The notes under the pieces: model-generated | The model's database searches: none | What the model saw: the letters and a program-made list of their open reading frames with translations, nothing else | What the model was told of the DNA's origin: nothing | DNA from: UBA1081 sp964613045 | GTDB taxonomy: Bacteria; Bacillota; Clostridia; Oscillospirales; Acutalibacteraceae | NCBI GenBank assembly: GCA_964613045.1 | Contig: CAZTFS010000011.1 | Span: 1-31,781, forward strand | Direction: 5' to 3' | DNA length: 31,781 nt | In this document: piece after piece, positions 23,883 to 31,737 of the stretch | Position numbering within the stretch: the stretch's first letter is position 1 | Layout of the letters: each line of letters begins with the position of its first letter | Made by a program: the position numbers and the translations under genes

Positions 23883-24499
23883 TCTTTGATCTCATCAAAG
23901 TAGTGCTTTGCGAAATCCGCAACAACAGGAGCAATATTCTTTATGACAAGCCCTGAAGTGTTGACGCATAAGTGATAGCCTTCTTTGTCGCCCCACTTTA
24001 TATCTGAAAGAAAACGCTGATGCTTGGCTCGGCCTGCATCGATCTGTCTGAATTTACGTTTCATCTCATTGTCCGTCAGATGTTCATCTTCGGGTGCACG
24101 CTGACGGCATCTTTTTATTTTTGATTCAAGATCGGCATATACGAAAATATTAAGAGTGTTATAATCCTCGAGAAGGATATTTGCACTTCTGCCTACAATC
24201 ACGCAATTTTCTTTTGAAGCGAATTCCTTGAGCAATTTACTCTGAGTTGCGAGAAGCTGTATCGCTTGCTGGCCTGTGGGATCGGTGTAGGAAAAAGTAC
24301 GGCCGTAAGTGATGGGCATACTGACGGGGAAACCGCTTTCGAGGATATTTTCCACATATTTTTCATCGAAATTGTGTTTCTCGGCAATGGCAGAAATAAT
24401 TTCACGGTCATAGTAGGAATATCCCAGTATATCGGCAATTCTCTTGCCTAATTCTCTGCCGCCGGAACCGAATTCACGGCTGATGGTAATAATATTCAT
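23873..24499 (-). CDS. Cytidylate kinase-like (AAA_26) nucleotide kinase
   Basis: 208 aa from the ATG at 24499, with GGAGG 8 nt upstream. The P-loop is atypical: ITISREFGSGGRELGKRIA (GSGG-R in place of GxxGxGK[ST]), as in the cytidylate kinase-like family of Firmicutes. YYDREI follows, then CVIVGRSANILLED (a second beta strand) and a lid-like region RCRQRAPEDEHLTDNEMKRKFRQIDAGRAKHQRF. Cytoplasmic. Substrate uncertain; the family is annotated as CMP-kinase-like but differs from true Cmk. It lies 44 nt after cysS and may share its transcript; an unconvincing TGGTCA-17-TATAAT lies in the cysS 3' end. Its stop overlaps lexA convergently. Confidence 0.82.
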   Translation of the reverse strand: MNIITISREFGSGGRELGKRIADILGYSYYDREIISAIAEKHNFDEKYVENILESGFPVSMPITYGRTFSYTDPTGQQAIQLLATQSKLLKEFASKENCVIVGRSANILLEDYNTLNIFVYADLESKIKRCRQRAPEDEHLTDNEMKRKFRQIDAGRAKHQRFLSDIKWGDKEGYHLCVNTSGLVIKNIAPVVADFAKHYFDEIKDQS

Positions 24500-24543
24500 A
24501 ACAGCACCTCCGTGTTGCGGTATACTTTTATTATAATATTGAA

Positions 24544-25959
24544 TTATTTTCTTGACCACTTAACGCCGTCGGGTGTATCCGTAAGAACGATTCCTCTTGC
24601 ATTAAGCTCATCACGGATGCGGTCTGCCTCAGCCCAGTTCTTATCTTTTCTTGCCTGAGTTCTCTGTGCAACAAGTGCATCAATTTCTGCATCTTCTTCA
24701 CTTGCTTCAGGGGCGGTTGCCTTTTCGTTGTAAGCCTTTGCCTCTTTGATAAGGTCAAGCGAAAGAACTCTGTCAAAATCATTAAGTAAGAAAAGCTTTG
24801 TTGCATCGTTTGTGTCAGCCTTGAGTACATCATAAAGACATGTCACGGCAAGAGATGTGTTTATGTCGTTATCAAGAGCTTCCGTGAACTTTGCTCTGTA
24901 CTGTTCGACAACAGTGTTATCAACTTCGCCCTCTTCTTTAAGAGCTGCAACTCTTGCAATAAGCTTTGTAAATACTGCAGAGGCATTGTCAAGGGCTTCG
25001 TAGGAAAATTCCTGAGCCTTGCGGTAGTGTGACTGCAAGCAGAACAGACGGTATGCAAGGGGATCGTAGCCCTTTTCCTCAAGAAGTGAAACGGTAAGGA
25101 ATTCACCCTTTGACTTGCTCATTTTGCCGTTGTTCGTATTCAGATGAAGTACATGGAACCAGTATTTGCACCAAGGATGACCAAGATATGCTTCACTTTG
25201 GGCAATTTCATTGGTGTGGTGGGGGAATGCATTGTCGATGCCGCCGCAGTGAATGTCAAGATATTCGCCGTTGTGCTTTATGCTGATTGCGGAGCACTCA
25301 ATATGCCAGCCGGGATAACCTACGCCCCAGGGGCTGTCCCATTTAAGCTCCTGATCCTCAAACTTTGACTTTGTGAACCAGAGAACGAAGTCGGTTTTGT
25401 TGCGTTTATTTTCGTCTTCGGAAACGCTGTCACGGACACCCACTGCAAGGTCTTCCGCATCAAAATTATTGAAAACATAGTAATTGTCAAGCTTTGAAGT
25501 GTCAAAGTAAACATTGCCGCCTGCGATATAAGCGTAACCGCCGTCAAGAAGTCCCTGAACCATTTCGATAAACTCTGCGATACAGTTTGTTGCAGGCTCG
25601 ATAACATCGGGCTTTTTAATATTGAGCTTTTCACAGTCGGAAAAGAAAGCATCGGTATAGAACTTTGCTATCTCCATAACTGTTTTCTTTTCACGCTTTG
25701 CCCCCTTGAGCATTTTGTCTTCACCTGTATCGGCATCGCTGGAAAGATGTCCCACATCAGTGATGTTCATAACTCTGTTAACGTCGTAGCCTGCATAACG
25801 GAGATATTTTTCAAGCACATCCTCCATGATATATGTTCTCAGGTTGCCTATATGAGCAAAGTGATAAACTGTAGGACCGCAGGTGTACATATTTACCTTG
25901 CCCTCGGCATGGGGAATAAATTCATCTTTTTTTCTTGTTGCTGAATTATATATTAACAT
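24544..25959 (-). CDS. cysS: Cysteinyl-tRNA synthetase
   Basis: 471 aa, normal length. Class I signatures HIGN (36-39) and KMSKS (279-283). The zinc ligands that discriminate cysteine are C27 (MYTCGPTVY), C222 (WHIECSAIS), H247 and E251 (FPHHTNE). The C-terminal helical DALR and anticodon-binding region ends DTPDGVKWSRK. The enzyme charges tRNA-Cys. AAAGGAG lies 6-7 nt before the ATG. It follows cysE by 12 nt, so cysteine synthesis and its use in translation share an operon, as in many Firmicutes. No T-box leader is visible upstream of the operon. Confidence 0.97.
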   Translation of the reverse strand: MLIYNSATRKKDEFIPHAEGKVNMYTCGPTVYHFAHIGNLRTYIMEDVLEKYLRYAGYDVNRVMNITDVGHLSSDADTGEDKMLKGAKREKKTVMEIAKFYTDAFFSDCEKLNIKKPDVIEPATNCIAEFIEMVQGLLDGGYAYIAGGNVYFDTSKLDNYYVFNNFDAEDLAVGVRDSVSEDENKRNKTDFVLWFTKSKFEDQELKWDSPWGVGYPGWHIECSAISIKHNGEYLDIHCGGIDNAFPHHTNEIAQSEAYLGHPWCKYWFHVLHLNTNNGKMSKSKGEFLTVSLLEEKGYDPLAYRLFCLQSHYRKAQEFSYEALDNASAVFTKLIARVAALKEEGEVDNTVVEQYRAKFTEALDNDINTSLAVTCLYDVLKADTNDATKLFLLNDFDRVLSLDLIKEAKAYNEKATAPEASEEDAEIDALVAQRTQARKDKNWAEADRIRDELNARGIVLTDTPDGVKWSRK

Positions 25960-25971
25960 ATTTTTTCTCCT

Positions 25972-26595
25972 TTACTTGTTTATGGTGTCGGCAAGAGCTT
26001 TTATCATTTCTTCAAGCCGTTCAATTTCCTGTGACACAGGGTCGGGAATATGGATCTGATCGAGAGGGTCAATTCTTATTCCGTCCTGTTTTACCACTCT
26101 TGCGGGTGTACCTACCGCAGTAGAGTTTGACGGTATTTCGTGAAGCACAACAGAACCGGCTGCGATTTTAGTGTTGTCACCGATCTTTATAGGACCGAGA
26201 ACTTTTGCACCTGCACCTATCATAACGTTGTTGCCTACTGTGGGATGACGTTTGCCCACGTCCTTACCCGTACCGCCGAGCGTAACACCCTGATAGACTG
26301 TAACATCGTCACCGATCTCAGTTGTTTCACCGATAACGACGCCTGTGCCGTGGTCGATAAAAAATCGTTTGCCGATCGTTGCACCGGGGTGTATCTCAAT
26401 ACCTGTTCTTCTTACAGCACGCTGAGATATCCATCTTGCCAGAAAATGCAGACCGTGCATCTGACACCAGTGTGCTTTACGGTATGACCTGACAGCACGC
26501 AGACCGGGATAGAGAAAAAGTATCTCCGGAATCGACGTAGCCGCAGGGTCACGATCTTTTACACATTGAATGTCTTCTTTAAGCTGTTTGAACAT
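25972..26595 (-). CDS. cysE: Serine O-acetyltransferase
   Basis: 207 aa. N-terminal helices (MFKQLKEDIQCVKDRDPAATS) and the left-handed beta-helix of hexapeptide repeats: GIEIHPGATIGKRFFIDHGTGVVIGET, YQGVTLGGTGKDVGKRHPTVGNNVMIGAGAKVLG, then IAAGSVVLHEIPSNSTAVGTPARVV. H158/D143-type catalytic residues lie in the HPGA and DHGTG stretches. The enzyme makes O-acetylserine from serine and acetyl-CoA for cysteine synthesis and is usually inhibited by cysteine. The ATG at 26595 matches the family N-terminus, yet the only good Shine-Dalgarno (AAAGGAGG, 26641-26648) is ~45 nt upstream, with a hairpin in between. First gene of cysE-cysS. Confidence 0.95.
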   Translation of the reverse strand: MFKQLKEDIQCVKDRDPAATSIPEILFLYPGLRAVRSYRKAHWCQMHGLHFLARWISQRAVRRTGIEIHPGATIGKRFFIDHGTGVVIGETTEIGDDVTVYQGVTLGGTGKDVGKRHPTVGNNVMIGAGAKVLGPIKIGDNTKIAAGSVVLHEIPSNSTAVGTPARVVKQDGIRIDPLDQIHIPDPVSQEIERLEEMIKALADTINK

Positions 26596-26612
26596 AAACG
26601 CCGTGCGACTGA

Positions 26613-26648
26613 GAATTTCAAGAGAAATTCTTCGCCGTTCCTCCTTTC
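26613..26648 (-). promoter_or_regulatory. Distant Shine-Dalgarno and hairpin in the cysE leader
   Basis: AAAGGAGG is at 26641-26648. A perfect 7-bp stem GAATTTC/GAAATTC (26613-26619, 26624-26630) lies between it and the cysE ATG at 26595. A TATAAT (26668-26673) upstream may be the -10, but no good -35 is seen. This could be a translational control structure or a decayed leader reading frame. Confidence 0.4.
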
Positions 26649-26745
26649 TTTATGCGTATACATATTCATTATACTATATACAAACGAAAATTGCACCATT
26701 ATTTTTAACTTTTTTTGAAAATTATCAAATTAATTAAATTGGGGC

Positions 26746-26774
26746 TTGATTTTTAAGGCATGATAGTGTATAAT
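26746..26774 (+). promoter_or_regulatory. Promoter of tRNA-Val
   Basis: TTGATT (26746-26751), 17 nt, TATAAT (26769-26774), 19 nt before the tRNA. Confidence 0.75.
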
Positions 26775-26793
26775 AACCCAGTCAGTTAAATAA

Positions 26794-26869
26794 GGACGAT
26801 TAGCTCAGTTGGTAGAGCATTCGCTTGACGTGCGAAGGGTCAGCGGTTCGAGTCCGTTATCGTCCACCA
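26794..26869 (+). tRNA. tRNA-Val(GAC)
   Basis: 76 nt with encoded CCA. Acceptor stem GGACGAT/ATCGTCC, D-arm TAGCTCAGTTGGTAGAGCA, anticodon stem TTCGC/GCGAA around loop TTGACGT with anticodon GAC (reads GUC/GUU), and T-arm with GGTTCGAGTCC. It stands alone with its own promoter and terminator. Confidence 0.96.
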
Positions 26870-26870
26870 G

Positions 26871-26902
26871 AAAAAACCGTCGATATATATCGACGGTTTT
26901 TT
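26871..26902 (+). terminator. Terminator of tRNA-Val, symmetric
   Basis: AAAAAACCGTCGAT and ATCGACGGTTTTTT form a perfect stem around ATAT; the U-run exists on both strands, so it can act in both directions. Confidence 0.92.
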
Positions 26903-27112
26903 AGCTTTGTCGTTATCATAAAAATACCCATTATGAGAACAATAAGGAATGCGGCTGTTTCCGTGGCAATGTTCATAATAAAAACATACGTGCCTGTCAC
27001 ATCACAACCGACACACCGATACAGATCGCATATACAATTTGAAAAATATTGTACCATATACCGATAAGATTTTTGTTTGAGAATTATTAAATTTTGTATC
27101 CGAGGTTTTTAT

Positions 27113-27943
27113 ATGCAAAAAATATTGCTGTTTTCACAATCAGATGCCGTGGACGGGGCTATCGGCAAAAAGGCGATCCGTATGCTTAAAGAAAAAGAAT
27201 CGGAGAGCTATATCGGTATTGCTGACTTTGATATTATTGTTTTTGACGTGTCTTTCACTCCGAAGAACAGCAGGATCGCAATATATTTTGATAGGGAAGA
27301 CCTGTTTTTTTTCTGTGAAAGTGAAGAAACGATGAAAACAACGGCAAAGATCATATCCGATCAGACAAAAAATGAAAGAATAGAAAACGAACAGCTTCTG
27401 TATCATTTTTTTATGAGTCTAATCAGAAAGGACAGCCTTATTCTCAATAAATACGAAGCGATGATAACCGATACGGAGGAAGAGCTTATAAACAGCATCG
27501 GAACGGATCGTCAGCAGAGAATGATGCAGTACAGAAGAGAGCTGTGGCAACTCAGACGCAAGTACGAGCAGATGGGGATCATACTTGCACAGCTTATATC
27601 AAACGGAAACTCCTTGCTTTCCGACAGCGGTATAAAATATATGACCGTGCTTGATTCGAGAATAGACAAGCTTCTTGCAGGGACGTCGGGACTCAGGGAT
27701 TATATTGCCCAGGTGCAGGATGAATACCAATCCATGCTCGATTACAGGCAAAACAGCCTTATGAAAGTCTTCACGGTGGTAACATCAATTTTTTTGCCGC
27801 TGACATTGCTTGTGGGGTGGTACGGAATGAATTTCGATATGCCTGAATTTTCATCGCCCTACGGTTACCCCGGGGTTATCGCCGTCAGTGTCATAATTTC
27901 GGTCGTGTTAATAATAATTTTCAAAAAGAAAAAGTGGATGTGA
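27113..27943 (+). CDS. CorA family divalent cation transporter-like protein
   Basis: 276 aa from the ATG at 27113 (GAGG 8 nt upstream), shorter than the usual ~315. The cytoplasmic N-terminal part is reduced (KILLFSQSDAVDG ... DFDIIVFDV). A long helical stalk (~80-210) includes the family-typical RRELWQLRRKYEQMGIILAQLI. Two C-terminal TM helices follow (~216-236 and ~253-271). The pore signature YGMNF is present at 237-241, with FDMPEF in place of the usual loop acidic cluster. CorA pentamers carry Mg2+ or Co2+ into the cell; the YGMN motif supports transport. Single gene between the tRNA and the convergent yycJ-rlmH pair. Confidence 0.9.
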   Translation: MQKILLFSQSDAVDGAIGKKAIRMLKEKESESYIGIADFDIIVFDVSFTPKNSRIAIYFDREDLFFFCESEETMKTTAKIISDQTKNERIENEQLLYHFFMSLIRKDSLILNKYEAMITDTEEELINSIGTDRQQRMMQYRRELWQLRRKYEQMGIILAQLISNGNSLLSDSGIKYMTVLDSRIDKLLAGTSGLRDYIAQVQDEYQSMLDYRQNSLMKVFTVVTSIFLPLTLLVGWYGMNFDMPEFSSPYGYPGVIAVSVIISVVLIIIFKKKKWM

Positions 27944-27944
27944 A

Positions 27945-27968
27945 AAGAGACAACCTAAGCTGTCTCTT
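27945..27968. terminator. Possible bidirectional terminator downstream of the CorA gene
   Basis: AAGAGACA (27945-27952) pairs perfectly with TGTCTCTT (27961-27968) around an 8-nt loop, directly after the stop. The T-run is weak: TTTTC on the minus strand, and an AT-rich stretch on the plus strand only after 10 nt. Confidence 0.5.
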
Positions 27969-27978
27969 ATGCAAAAAA

Positions 27979-28035
27979 TTATTTATTTTTCAAATATTCA
28001 GAAATAAGCTCAACGATATTTTCAGCTGATTCTGA
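27979..28035 (-). pseudogene. Remnant of a minus-strand coding sequence
   Basis: The minus strand reads SESAENIVELISEYLKNK then TAA. This looks like the amphipathic C-terminal helix of a protein, but an in-frame TAG stands immediately upstream (28036-28038). A TTGTTT-17-TATAAT promoter (28067-28095) lies just before, so a ~115-nt transcript is possible. A 17-codon alternative frame starts at an ATG preceded by AGAAGGG (MCSQNQLKISLS...). Either a decayed gene, a small peptide gene or a small RNA. Confidence 0.3.
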
Positions 28036-28066
28036 CTACACATATTCACACTGCCCTTCTGTATTT

Positions 28067-28095
28067 ATTATATACAATCCCACAGAGAAAAACAA
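28067..28095 (-). promoter_or_regulatory. Orphan promoter after rlmH
   Basis: TTGTTT, 17-nt spacer, TATAAT on the minus strand, starting 3 nt after the rlmH terminator region and directing into the 27945-28060 interval, which has no intact gene. Confidence 0.45.
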
Positions 28096-28097
28096 CC

Positions 28098-28132
28098 CAA
28101 AGAAAAACCGAGACAGTCATATACCGTCTCGG
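28098..28132 (-). terminator. Terminator of yycJ-rlmH
   Basis: CCGAGAC (28126-28132 read on the minus strand) pairs with GTCTCGG (28108-28114), followed by TTTTTCTTT; 9 nt after the rlmH stop. Confidence 0.88.
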
Positions 28133-28140
28133 GGATTTGA

Positions 28141-28623
28141 TTACTTATGATACTTTCCGCCGGAATTGATCTTGTATCCTCTGTAAATCTGCTCCAGAAG
28201 CATTACTCTGAAAAGACGGTGGGGGAAAGTCATTTTCGATGCGGACATCCGCACGCTTGCCTTTCTTTTAACTGTTTCTGAAAGTCCGTATGAGCCGCCG
28301 ATAATGAATGTAATATCTCCGTTACCCGACATGGCAGACCTTTCAAGCAGTGCCGCTACATCTTCGGAAGAATAAAGCTTTCCTTCGACACACATGGCAA
28401 CTGCCGTACTGCCTGATGGAATTTTTTTGATTATATTTTCAGCTTCCTTTTCAAGTGCCGCTTCTATTTGGGCGTCAGACGGGTCATCGGGAAGATTTGC
28501 CGCAGGAATTTCAATAATTTCCGCTTTGCAATAACCTTTAAGACGCTTCATGTATTCGTCGGAAGCATCACGGAAAAATGCGTCCTTGAGCTTGCCGACA
28601 CAGATAATTTTTACACTTTGCAT
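28141..28623 (-). CDS. rlmH: 23S rRNA pseudouridine-1915 N3-methyltransferase
   Basis: 160 aa, the standard RlmH length. SPOUT-fold signatures: N-terminal VKIICVGKLKDAFFRDASDEYMKRL, the SAM-binding knot FIIGGSYGLSETVK, and the C-terminus KMTFPHRLFRVMLLEQIYRGYKINSGGKYHK, which is diagnostic. It methylates the pseudouridine of helix 69 in the large subunit RNA on assembled 70S ribosomes. The ATG overlaps the yycJ stop as TGATG, so the two are translationally coupled, a conserved firmicute pairing. Confidence 0.97.
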   Translation of the reverse strand: MQSVKIICVGKLKDAFFRDASDEYMKRLKGYCKAEIIEIPAANLPDDPSDAQIEAALEKEAENIIKKIPSGSTAVAMCVEGKLYSSEDVAALLERSAMSGNGDITFIIGGSYGLSETVKRKASVRMSASKMTFPHRLFRVMLLEQIYRGYKINSGGKYHK

Positions 28624-29414
28624 CAGAGTATCACCATTCTTTCTCCCACACAGGGAGGTGCGACCTGCAAAAGATAGTCTATTCCTTCCACTGCTCCCAT
28701 TTCTCCCAAAGCATTGCTCGTTGCATTCAATGCTGCGGTTGCCGTATTGTTTTCACGGCTGAGATGTCCGAGGACAAGTCGTGTTGTGCCCGTATTTATA
28801 AAATGGCATGCCGCTTCGGCACAGGCTTCGTTGGACAGATGTCCTTTGTCTGACAGGATCCGCTGTTTCAGATAGTACGGATACGGACCGTTGTTGAGCA
28901 TGTTTTTATCGTGATTGGATTCAAGCAGAATAAGATCACTGCCTGTCGCTTTGTTGATGATATCCTGAGTAATGATTCCCGTATCAGTGACAACGGAAAT
29001 TTTTCTCTCGTCAGGCATTGTAACTGCATAACCGTAGCTTTCGGCACTGTCATGAGAGGTTTTGATGCTTGTAATATTCATGCCGCATACTTCAACGCTG
29101 TGTTCATCAATAATAAATGCGTCAAAATCGCCTTTAAGATGACCTGCTTTCTCAAGTGCATTAACAGTGCCTTTTGAAGCATAAACGGGAATATGATATC
29201 TTGATGCGAAAACACGCAATGCCCCTACATGGTCAGCATGCTCATGTGTTATGAAAATGCCGTGAATATTTTCGGGCTCGACGGTTATTTTTTCGAGAGC
29301 AAGGGTCAGTTGCTTTGCATTTGTGCCTGCGTCAACGAGAATACCGCCGCCTGCATGACCGATATATGTACTGTTTCCGCTGCTTGATGAGCAGAGGGTG
29401 CAGAATCTTGACAT
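28623..29414 (-). CDS. yycJ: MBL-fold hydrolase YycJ/WalJ
   Basis: 263 aa from the ATG at 29414 (GAAGGTGG upstream); an in-frame TTG six codons earlier lacks a ribosome site. Metallo-beta-lactamase motifs: FITHEHADHVGAL (HxHxDH), TSHDSAESYGY, VVTDTG and LVLGHLSREN. N-terminus RFCTLCSSSSGNSTYIG is typical of WalJ/YycJ. In Bacilli it belongs to the walRK operon and affects cell-division timing or DNA repair (a 5'-3' exonuclease-like activity is proposed). Here it is paired with rlmH and separated from murA by a hairpin; walRK is not in the window. Confidence 0.92.
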   Translation of the reverse strand: MSRFCTLCSSSSGNSTYIGHAGGGILVDAGTNAKQLTLALEKITVEPENIHGIFITHEHADHVGALRVFASRYHIPVYASKGTVNALEKAGHLKGDFDAFIIDEHSVEVCGMNITSIKTSHDSAESYGYAVTMPDERKISVVTDTGIITQDIINKATGSDLILLESNHDKNMLNNGPYPYYLKQRILSDKGHLSNEACAEAACHFINTGTTRLVLGHLSRENNTATAALNATSNALGEMGAVEGIDYLLQVAPPCVGERMVIL

Positions 29415-29436
29415 AAAACCACCTTCATACAATTGA

Positions 29437-29463
29437 AAAAGGACACTGTTCCGGTGTCCTTTT
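29437..29463 (-). terminator. Terminator between murA and yycJ
   Basis: AAGGACAC (29439-29446) pairs with GTGTCCTT (29454-29461) around a 7-nt loop, followed on the minus strand by TTTTTC. It ends murA transcripts; yycJ starts only 23 nt downstream and has no visible promoter of its own, so partial readthrough is likely. Confidence 0.8.
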
Positions 29464-29471
29464 CTTATTTG

Positions 29472-30770
29472 TCAGCTTGCTGAGCCTGTAACTACTTTTT
29501 CTTCTTCGTCAGGGAAATCGACCTTTGTGATATCAACACCGATTCCTCTGAGCTTTTCAATTACGTTTTCGTAGCCTCTTTCGATCTGACCTATATTTTC
29601 AACAATTGTCTGACCGTCAGCACACATACCTGCAATAAGCATTGCCGCACCTGCCCTGAGATCGTCTGCTCTGACAGGAGCACCGTGAAGTTCGGGAACA
29701 CCTGTTATGATAGCAGCCTTACCTTCGATCTGGATCGTTGCCCCCATGCGGATCAGCTGGTCAACATATCTGAAACGGTTGTCCCACACGCCGTCGGTGA
29801 CAATGCTTGTCCCTTCACTGACAGCAAGGAAGGTTGTCATCTGAGGCTGCATGTCTGTGGGAAAACCGGGATGAGGCATCGCTGTTACCTTACAGTTCCC
29901 GCATCTCTTGTCGCTGATAATTCTGATTGAATCGTCATTTTCCATAACTTCAACGCCGCACTCTCTGAGCTTGGCAGTGATGGATTCAAGATGCTTGGGG
30001 ATAACATTCTTTATGAGAATATCGCCCTTTGCCGCTGCTGCCGCAACCATATATGTGCCCGCTTCAATCTGATCGGGAATAATGGAATAAGAACAGCCGT
30101 GAAGAGATTTGACGCCCTTGATCTTTATAACATCTGTGCCTGCACCTGTTACATTTGCACCCATCAGGTTAAGGAAATTGGCAAGGTCAACGATGTGAGG
30201 CTCTTTCGCCGCATTCTCGATAACCGTAAGACCTCTTGCCTTGACTGAAGCGAGCATGATGTTGACAGTTGCACCAACAGAAACTTTATCAAAGTAGATA
30301 ACATTGCCTGTAAGAGTTTCTGCCTGAGCATCGATCATGCCGTTGTCATTTGTGATCGTTGCTCCAAGCTTTGCAAATCCCTTGAGGTGGAAGTCAATAG
30401 GTCTGACACCGCCGAAATTGCAACCGCCCGGCATTGCAACCTTAGCATGGTTGTATCTGCCCAGTAATGCTCCTAACAGGTAGTATGACGAACGGGAATA
30501 TTTCGTCATTTCGTAGGGAATAACATAAGAACTGATGTATCTTGTGTCGATCTCCAGTGTATTTGAATTTATATAACGGACAGAAGCTCCCATTTCAATA
30601 AGAATCTTGACCATGACCTGAACGTCCCTGATGTCGGGCACATTCTCAATTCTGCATATATCCTCAGCAAGAATAGCTGCGGGAATTATAGCTACCGCCG
30701 CATTCTTTGCTCCGCTGATGTCAATTTCTCCGTGAAGCTTCTTACCGCCGTTGATAACAAATTTCTCCAT
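29472..30770 (-). CDS. murA: UDP-N-acetylglucosamine 1-carboxyvinyltransferase
   Basis: 432 aa, usual length. EPSP synthase-type fold of six repeats. N-terminus GGKKLHGEIDISGAKNAAV has the conserved K22-N23, and the catalytic loop MPGGCNFGGVRPID has C117, the residue that fosfomycin alkylates (so the protein should be sensitive). VPELHGAPVRADDLRAGAAMLIAGM and the RGYENVIEKL end are also conserved. First committed step of peptidoglycan synthesis: enolpyruvate transfer from PEP to UDP-GlcNAc. AAGGAAG lies 7 nt before the ATG. Monocistronic or leading into yycJ-rlmH by readthrough. Confidence 0.97.
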   Translation of the reverse strand: MEKFVINGGKKLHGEIDISGAKNAAVAIIPAAILAEDICRIENVPDIRDVQVMVKILIEMGASVRYINSNTLEIDTRYISSYVIPYEMTKYSRSSYYLLGALLGRYNHAKVAMPGGCNFGGVRPIDFHLKGFAKLGATITNDNGMIDAQAETLTGNVIYFDKVSVGATVNIMLASVKARGLTVIENAAKEPHIVDLANFLNLMGANVTGAGTDVIKIKGVKSLHGCSYSIIPDQIEAGTYMVAAAAAKGDILIKNVIPKHLESITAKLRECGVEVMENDDSIRIISDKRCGNCKVTAMPHPGFPTDMQPQMTTFLAVSEGTSIVTDGVWDNRFRYVDQLIRMGATIQIEGKAAIITGVPELHGAPVRADDLRAGAAMLIAGMCADGQTIVENIGQIERGYENVIEKLRGIGVDITKVDFPDEEEKVVTGSAS

Positions 30771-30853
30771 AACGGTACTTCCTTAAAGTATATAAACGTA
30801 TCTGAATCATACATTTTGTATATTGCGACTAACTCACAAACACTCTATTGTAT

Positions 30854-30894
30854 AGTATACCACTAAAACCCGAAAATTTAAAGTATATTTCGGG
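30854..30894 (-). promoter_or_regulatory. Possible murA promoter overlapping a hairpin downstream of luxS
   Basis: TTTAAA (30877-30882), 17 nt, TATACT (30854-30859) on the minus strand. The -35 lies in the loop of a CCCGAAA/TTTCGGG hairpin (30869-30875, 30888-30894) that is followed on the minus strand by TTTTAG and could end luxS transcripts. The rest of 30771-31068 is AT-rich and shows no other feature. Confidence 0.4.
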
Positions 30895-31068
30895 AAATTT
30901 ATTTTTAAGATCGGAATTTTGTTAAAATTGCTGTTTTTTTATTTTTGCACAACAAAATACGCTTGTCGAAATTAAAAAAATATACTACATGTTGTGGTGA
31001 ACATACTTTCTGTTTCAATTTTACTGAAAAACAGGAAAAATATTGTACATTTTTAACAAAGCAAAATC

Positions 31069-31521
31069 TTAGTACTTCAGACTTTCGACCGTTACTTTTT
31101 CGATGACAGGAAGAAACATTTCTGCTTCTTTTTTAGCACCTTCAAGAGAATGATCCCTGTAATTTCCGCATTCAACGGCAGAAACTCCCGGTATGTCACC
31201 CTCAAAACCTGCAATAAACCTGAATGCCTGCTGAGTGAGAGTGACAGCATCCTGTTCAGCCATGTCACGGACAAGGAAATAGAAACCTGTACGGCAACCC
31301 ATCGGACCGAAATAAATTATTTTATCCGCAAAGGATGAATTTCTTACAAAAGTAGCAAAAAGATGCTCAACGGTATGGATCGAGGCGTTGTCCATAACCT
31401 CCTCGACGTTGGGCTTTCTTGTTCTGATGTCATAAGTTGTCACATCTCCGTCAACACGGGAAGTGTACATGCCTTTTTCCAGCACGGTATGATCAACTTC
31501 AAAGCTGGCAATTCGCTTCAT
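31069..31521 (-). CDS. luxS: S-ribosylhomocysteine lyase LuxS (AI-2 precursor synthase)
   Basis: 150 aa, normal length. Metal ligands H49 and H53 (SIHTVEHLFAT) and C118 (VECGNYRDH); catalytic C76 in YFGPMGCRTGFY. N-terminus FEVDHTVLEKGMY is typical. It splits S-ribosylhomocysteine to homocysteine and DPD, the precursor of autoinducer 2, in the activated methyl cycle. The nucleosidase that feeds it (pfs/mtn) is not seen in the window. GAGG lies 8 nt before the ATG. The 5' region (31544-31737) is filled by a palindromic repeat element, so its promoter lies inside or beyond that repeat. Confidence 0.97.
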   Translation of the reverse strand: MKRIASFEVDHTVLEKGMYTSRVDGDVTTYDIRTRKPNVEEVMDNASIHTVEHLFATFVRNSSFADKIIYFGPMGCRTGFYFLVRDMAEQDAVTLTQQAFRFIAGFEGDIPGVSAVECGNYRDHSLEGAKKEAEMFLPVIEKVTVESLKY

Positions 31522-31543
31522 ATAATAACCTCTCTTGTAAATC

Positions 31544-31737
31544 AGAATTTATCGAGGTGTCCTCGATAAATTCTTGAGATAAGAAATAATAGAGAATAGA
31601 TAATAAATAATAACGTCGGAAGGGGCGTTGCCCCTTACCCCACTTATATAATTCAAGCCCGAAGGGCTTCAAATTTTATTATTTTTTATTTCTTCTTTAT
31701 TCTTTTTATAATTTGTGGGCACAGCCCGACAAATTAT
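31544..31737. repeat. ~190-bp palindromic element bounded by two similar hairpins
   Basis: Left end: a perfect 14-bp stem (31544-31557 with 31561-31574) and loop TGT. Right end: ATAATTTGT-GGGC (31708-31720) pairs with 31724-31737, loop ACA (TGT on the minus strand) and one bulged G. Read from outside, both hairpins begin AATTT(A/G)TCG and have the same loop. Between them are purine-rich (31575-31612) and pyrimidine-rich (31673-31707) tracts that are roughly complementary, and two GC hairpins (GGGGC/GCCCC near 31622-31634; AAGCCC/GGGCTT 31655-31669). No open frame; a non-autonomous or palindromic repeat element is likely. Confidence 0.7.

Noticed and set aside
26596..26760. T-box riboswitch for cysE-cysS
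   Set aside because: No conserved T-box antiterminator sequence or terminator/antiterminator pair is visible in the short leader.
26794..26902. tRNA-Val as an integration site
   Set aside because: No integrase and no repeated tRNA 3' fragment are seen in the window.
26857..27057. A 66-codon minus-strand frame with a hydrophobic stretch
   Set aside because: It ends inside the tRNA-Val terminator and tRNA 3' end, so it is not a plausible gene.
30855..31068. Riboswitch or small RNA between luxS and murA
   Set aside because: The stretch is AT-rich with only a weak 7-bp hairpin; no known aptamer pattern is visible.
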